Assembly (NCBI GenBank): GCA_025361385.1
Contig: JANYAJ010000500.1
Location: 1 to 6,753 of the forward strand
Direction of reading: 5' to 3'
DNA: 6,753 nucleotides
From: Nitrospira sp.
GTDB lineage: Bacteria > Nitrospirota > Nitrospiria > Nitrospirales > Nitrospiraceae
This document shows positions 5,014 through 6,753 of this stretch, one piece after another. A program made the translations under genes and the position numbers. Each line of letters opens with the position of its first letter. Within the stretch, counting starts at the first letter, position 1. The notes under the pieces are model-generated. The model searched no databases and had not been told where the DNA came from. It saw only the letters and a list, made by a program, of their open reading frames with translations.

Positions 5014-6753
5014 ATGACGAACCTTGAACTGATGACTCATCCGTGGTTTGTCAGGCTGAGGCCTGCGGTTCCGGTATTTGTCTGGGTCACCACCATCGGC
5101 ACCTTTCTGCTCGATCTCTACGTCCCGCTTGGTTTTGCTCCCTGGGTCTTCTACTTCTTTCTGGCATTCGCGGTGTCGCGGTTCTATCCCTCGAGGGTGC
5201 TGCTTCTCTCCACGCTGCTCTGGTCGGTCTTGGTCTTGAGTGGCGCGGTCTTATTGGCGAAAGAGGGAGATCCGGCTGCGGGTGTGTTTAATCGGGCGGT
5301 CGGTGTGGGGGCTCTCTGGTTGATGGCGGGTCTGCTGTATCTCGATAGCCGATCGTTGCGCGCCCGGCTCGAAGCGGAGTCGCGGATCCACGCGATCGGA
5401 GAAGGCGCCTTGGATGCCGTCGTCACGATGGACGAACGCGGACTGGTCGTCGAGTGGAACCCGCAAGCGGAAGTGACGTTTGGGTTTACGCGGGCAGAAG
5501 CCGTGGGAGTGACTCTGGCGGAACTGATTGTCCCGCCGCAATACCGCGCGGCCCATGCCGCAGGGATGCAGCGATATCTCAAGACGGGACAGGAAGCGAT
5601 TCTCAGACGGCGCATTGAAATTACGGCCCTCCGCAAAAGCGGCGAGGAATTCCCTGTTGAACTCACCGTGACCCCTTTGCGCCTCGGCGAGCAGATGTTT
5701 TTCTCGTCGTTCATCCGCGACATTGGCGAGCGAAAACGAGGGGAGGATGCGCTTCGGCAGACCACGTCGTTCATCGAATCCATGTTCGAGCACTTGCCGA
5801 ATATGGTATTCGTCAAGGACGCCAAGGATCTTCGTTTCGTGCGATTGAATAAGGCCGGCGAAGAATTGCTCGGTTATTCCCGCTCGGACCTTCTGGGCAA
5901 GAATGACTACGATTTCTTCTCCAAAGAAGAGGCCGACTTTTTTACGGCGAAAGATCGTGAAGCGTTGTCAGGCGGTATGCTGGTCAATATTCCTGAAGAG
6001 ACCATTCAGAGCAGGGCCAAAGGCCTGCGCCTGCTCCATACGAAGAAAATTCCTATCTGTGACTCCCTCGGTACGCCACAATATCTGTTAGGTATTTCTG
6101 ATGATATTACTGAAAGCAAAGAGATCGAGGTCGCGCTTGTGAAAGCCCGGTTAGCGGCTGAAGAAGCCAGCCAGGCTAAGAGCGATTTTCTCGCGAACAT
6201 GAGTCATGAGATGCGGACGCCGTTGAACGCGATCATCGGTCTGACGGATTTTCTGCTCAGGACTCCGCTTTCGTCGGATCAGGCCGATCTCTTGAAGGGG
6301 TGCGAGAAGGCCGGCTCCGGTTTGCTCCGTATGATTGAAGATCTTCTGCAGGCGGCCAAAGTGGATTCCGGTACGCTGGAGTTGGTGCAAGAGCCGTTTG
6401 CGCTTCGAGAACTGGTCGAGGATACCGTAGGGCTCTTGACCCAGAAAGCCCAGGCGAAGGGGCTAGCTCTTTCGTTGTCCACCGATCCAGGTCTTCCGGC
6501 ACTCGTTCTGGGAGACGCCCTGCGTCTCCAGCAAGTCTTGCTCAACCTCATCGGGAATGCCGTCAAATTTACGGCAGAGGGAGGCGTGGACGTCCGAGTC
6601 GGGCCGATGCCTGGTTCGCCGGACGGAGGCACCGTGCGATTTGTGGTGGCCGATACAGGAATCGGCATTCCTCCCGAGCAGCACGAAAAGATCTTCGATC
6701 GGTTTTTGCAAGTCGATTCCCGCGCAAGCCGGTCCTATGGTGGAGTCGGTTTG
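5014..6753 (+). CDS. Membrane-anchored PAS-PAS sensor histidine kinase (C-terminus cut off)
   Basis: An open frame of 580 codons runs from ATG 5014 to the window edge. Residues about 15-110 hold four hydrophobic segments (about 17-38, 41-57, 62-82, 94-110), an inner-membrane sensing or anchoring unit. PAS 1 spans about 122-238 (EGALDAVVTMDERG to FIRDIGERKR) and PAS 2 about 250-370 (MFEHLPNMVFVKDA to LGISDDITESK). A short helix leads to HisKA (about 385-452), with phospho-acceptor H398 in FLANMSHEMRTPLNAIIGL; the T at +4 fits a phosphatase-competent kinase. HATPase_c follows from about 495: N box LLNLIGNAVKFT (N511, N515), G1 box VADTGIGIP (D547), F region FDRFLQ, and the start of the G2 box GGVGL at the edge. 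It should autophosphorylate on H398 and pass the phosphate to a response regulator. The H-box style is common in hybrid kinases, so receiver domains may follow outside the window. A TGA at 5008 blocks earlier starts. Only a weak GGTGA (5002-5005 region) precedes the ATG. The signal sensed is unknown. Confidence 0.92.
   Translation, partial: MTNLELMTHPWFVRLRPAVPVFVWVTTIGTFLLDLYVPLGFAPWVFYFFLAFAVSRFYPSRVLLLSTLLWSVLVLSGAVLLAKEGDPAAGVFNRAVGVGALWLMAGLLYLDSRSLRARLEAESRIHAIGEGALDAVVTMDERGLVVEWNPQAEVTFGFTRAEAVGVTLAELIVPPQYRAAHAAGMQRYLKTGQEAILRRRIEITALRKSGEEFPVELTVTPLRLGEQMFFSSFIRDIGERKRGEDALRQTTSFIESMFEHLPNMVFVKDAKDLRFVRLNKAGEELLGYSRSDLLGKNDYDFFSKEEADFFTAKDREALSGGMLVNIPEETIQSRAKGLRLLHTKKIPICDSLGTPQYLLGISDDITESKEIEVALVKARLAAEEASQAKSDFLANMSHEMRTPLNAIIGLTDFLLRTPLSSDQADLLKGCEKAGSGLLRMIEDLLQAAKVDSGTLELVQEPFALRELVEDTVGLLTQKAQAKGLALSLSTDPGLPALVLGDALRLQQVLLNLIGNAVKFTAEGGVDVRVGPMPGSPDGGTVRFVVADTGIGIPPEQHEKIFDRFLQVDSRASRSYGGVGL

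Noticed and set aside
5184..5825. 213-codon and 180-codon minus-strand ORFs opposite the kinase gene
   Set aside because: Antisense shadows in a high-GC coding region; the plus frame encodes clear PAS and kinase motifs.
1..6753. CRISPR array, tRNA/rRNA, transposase, phage or toxin-antitoxin genes
   Set aside because: No regularly spaced direct repeats, no cloverleaf or rRNA-like stretch, and no matching protein motifs were seen on either strand.

Overview
The window (6753 bp, roughly 55-60% GC by eye) looks like a chromosomal segment from a Gram-negative environmental bacterium. An outer-membrane-type lipoprotein lytic transglycosylase of the MltC family indicates a diderm cell. Gene content, codon use and two kinds of intergenic palindrome are reminiscent of Nitrospira (Nitrospirota). 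That assignment rests on memory and is not proven by the sequence.

Layout from left to right: (1) positions 1-91, minus strand: the N-terminus of a FAD-dependent oxidoreductase of the phytoene desaturase / PYROXD2 type, cut by the window edge. (2) Positions 92-650: a long divergent intergenic region with a 120-bp palindromic repeat (104-223) only 12 bp upstream of the oxidoreductase start, two small hairpins (394-454), and a candidate 54-59 aa ORF whose stop overlaps the next start as ATGA. (3) Positions 651-2228, plus strand: a 525-aa protein with an NTF2/SnoaL-like N-terminal region and a YkgJ/FliB-type cysteine cluster. (4) Positions 2276-3526, minus strand: an MltC-like membrane-bound lytic murein transglycosylase lipoprotein, convergent with the previous gene. 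(5) Positions 3527-3776: a divergent promoter region with a second palindromic repeat (3575-3667). (6) Positions 3777-4727, plus strand: an NmrA/NMRAL1-like NAD(P)-binding protein, closed by a strong hairpin terminator at 4758-4795. (7) Positions 5014-6753, plus strand: the N-terminal 580 residues of a membrane-anchored sensor histidine kinase (four predicted TM helices, PAS, PAS, HisKA, HATPase_c), running off the right edge after a 226-bp leader that holds a foldable element.

The genes read as independent housekeeping or sensory units, not as one operon: strands alternate, and apart from the possible small-ORF/YkgJ pair no two genes are closely spaced on one strand. I see no CRISPR array, tRNA, rRNA, transposase or phage gene, and no convincing new multi-gene system. 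The points most worth a second look are the two intergenic palindrome families, the NTF2-like/YkgJ fusion, the ATGA-coupled small ORF, the possible leaderless start of the transglycosylase gene, and the hairpin structures.
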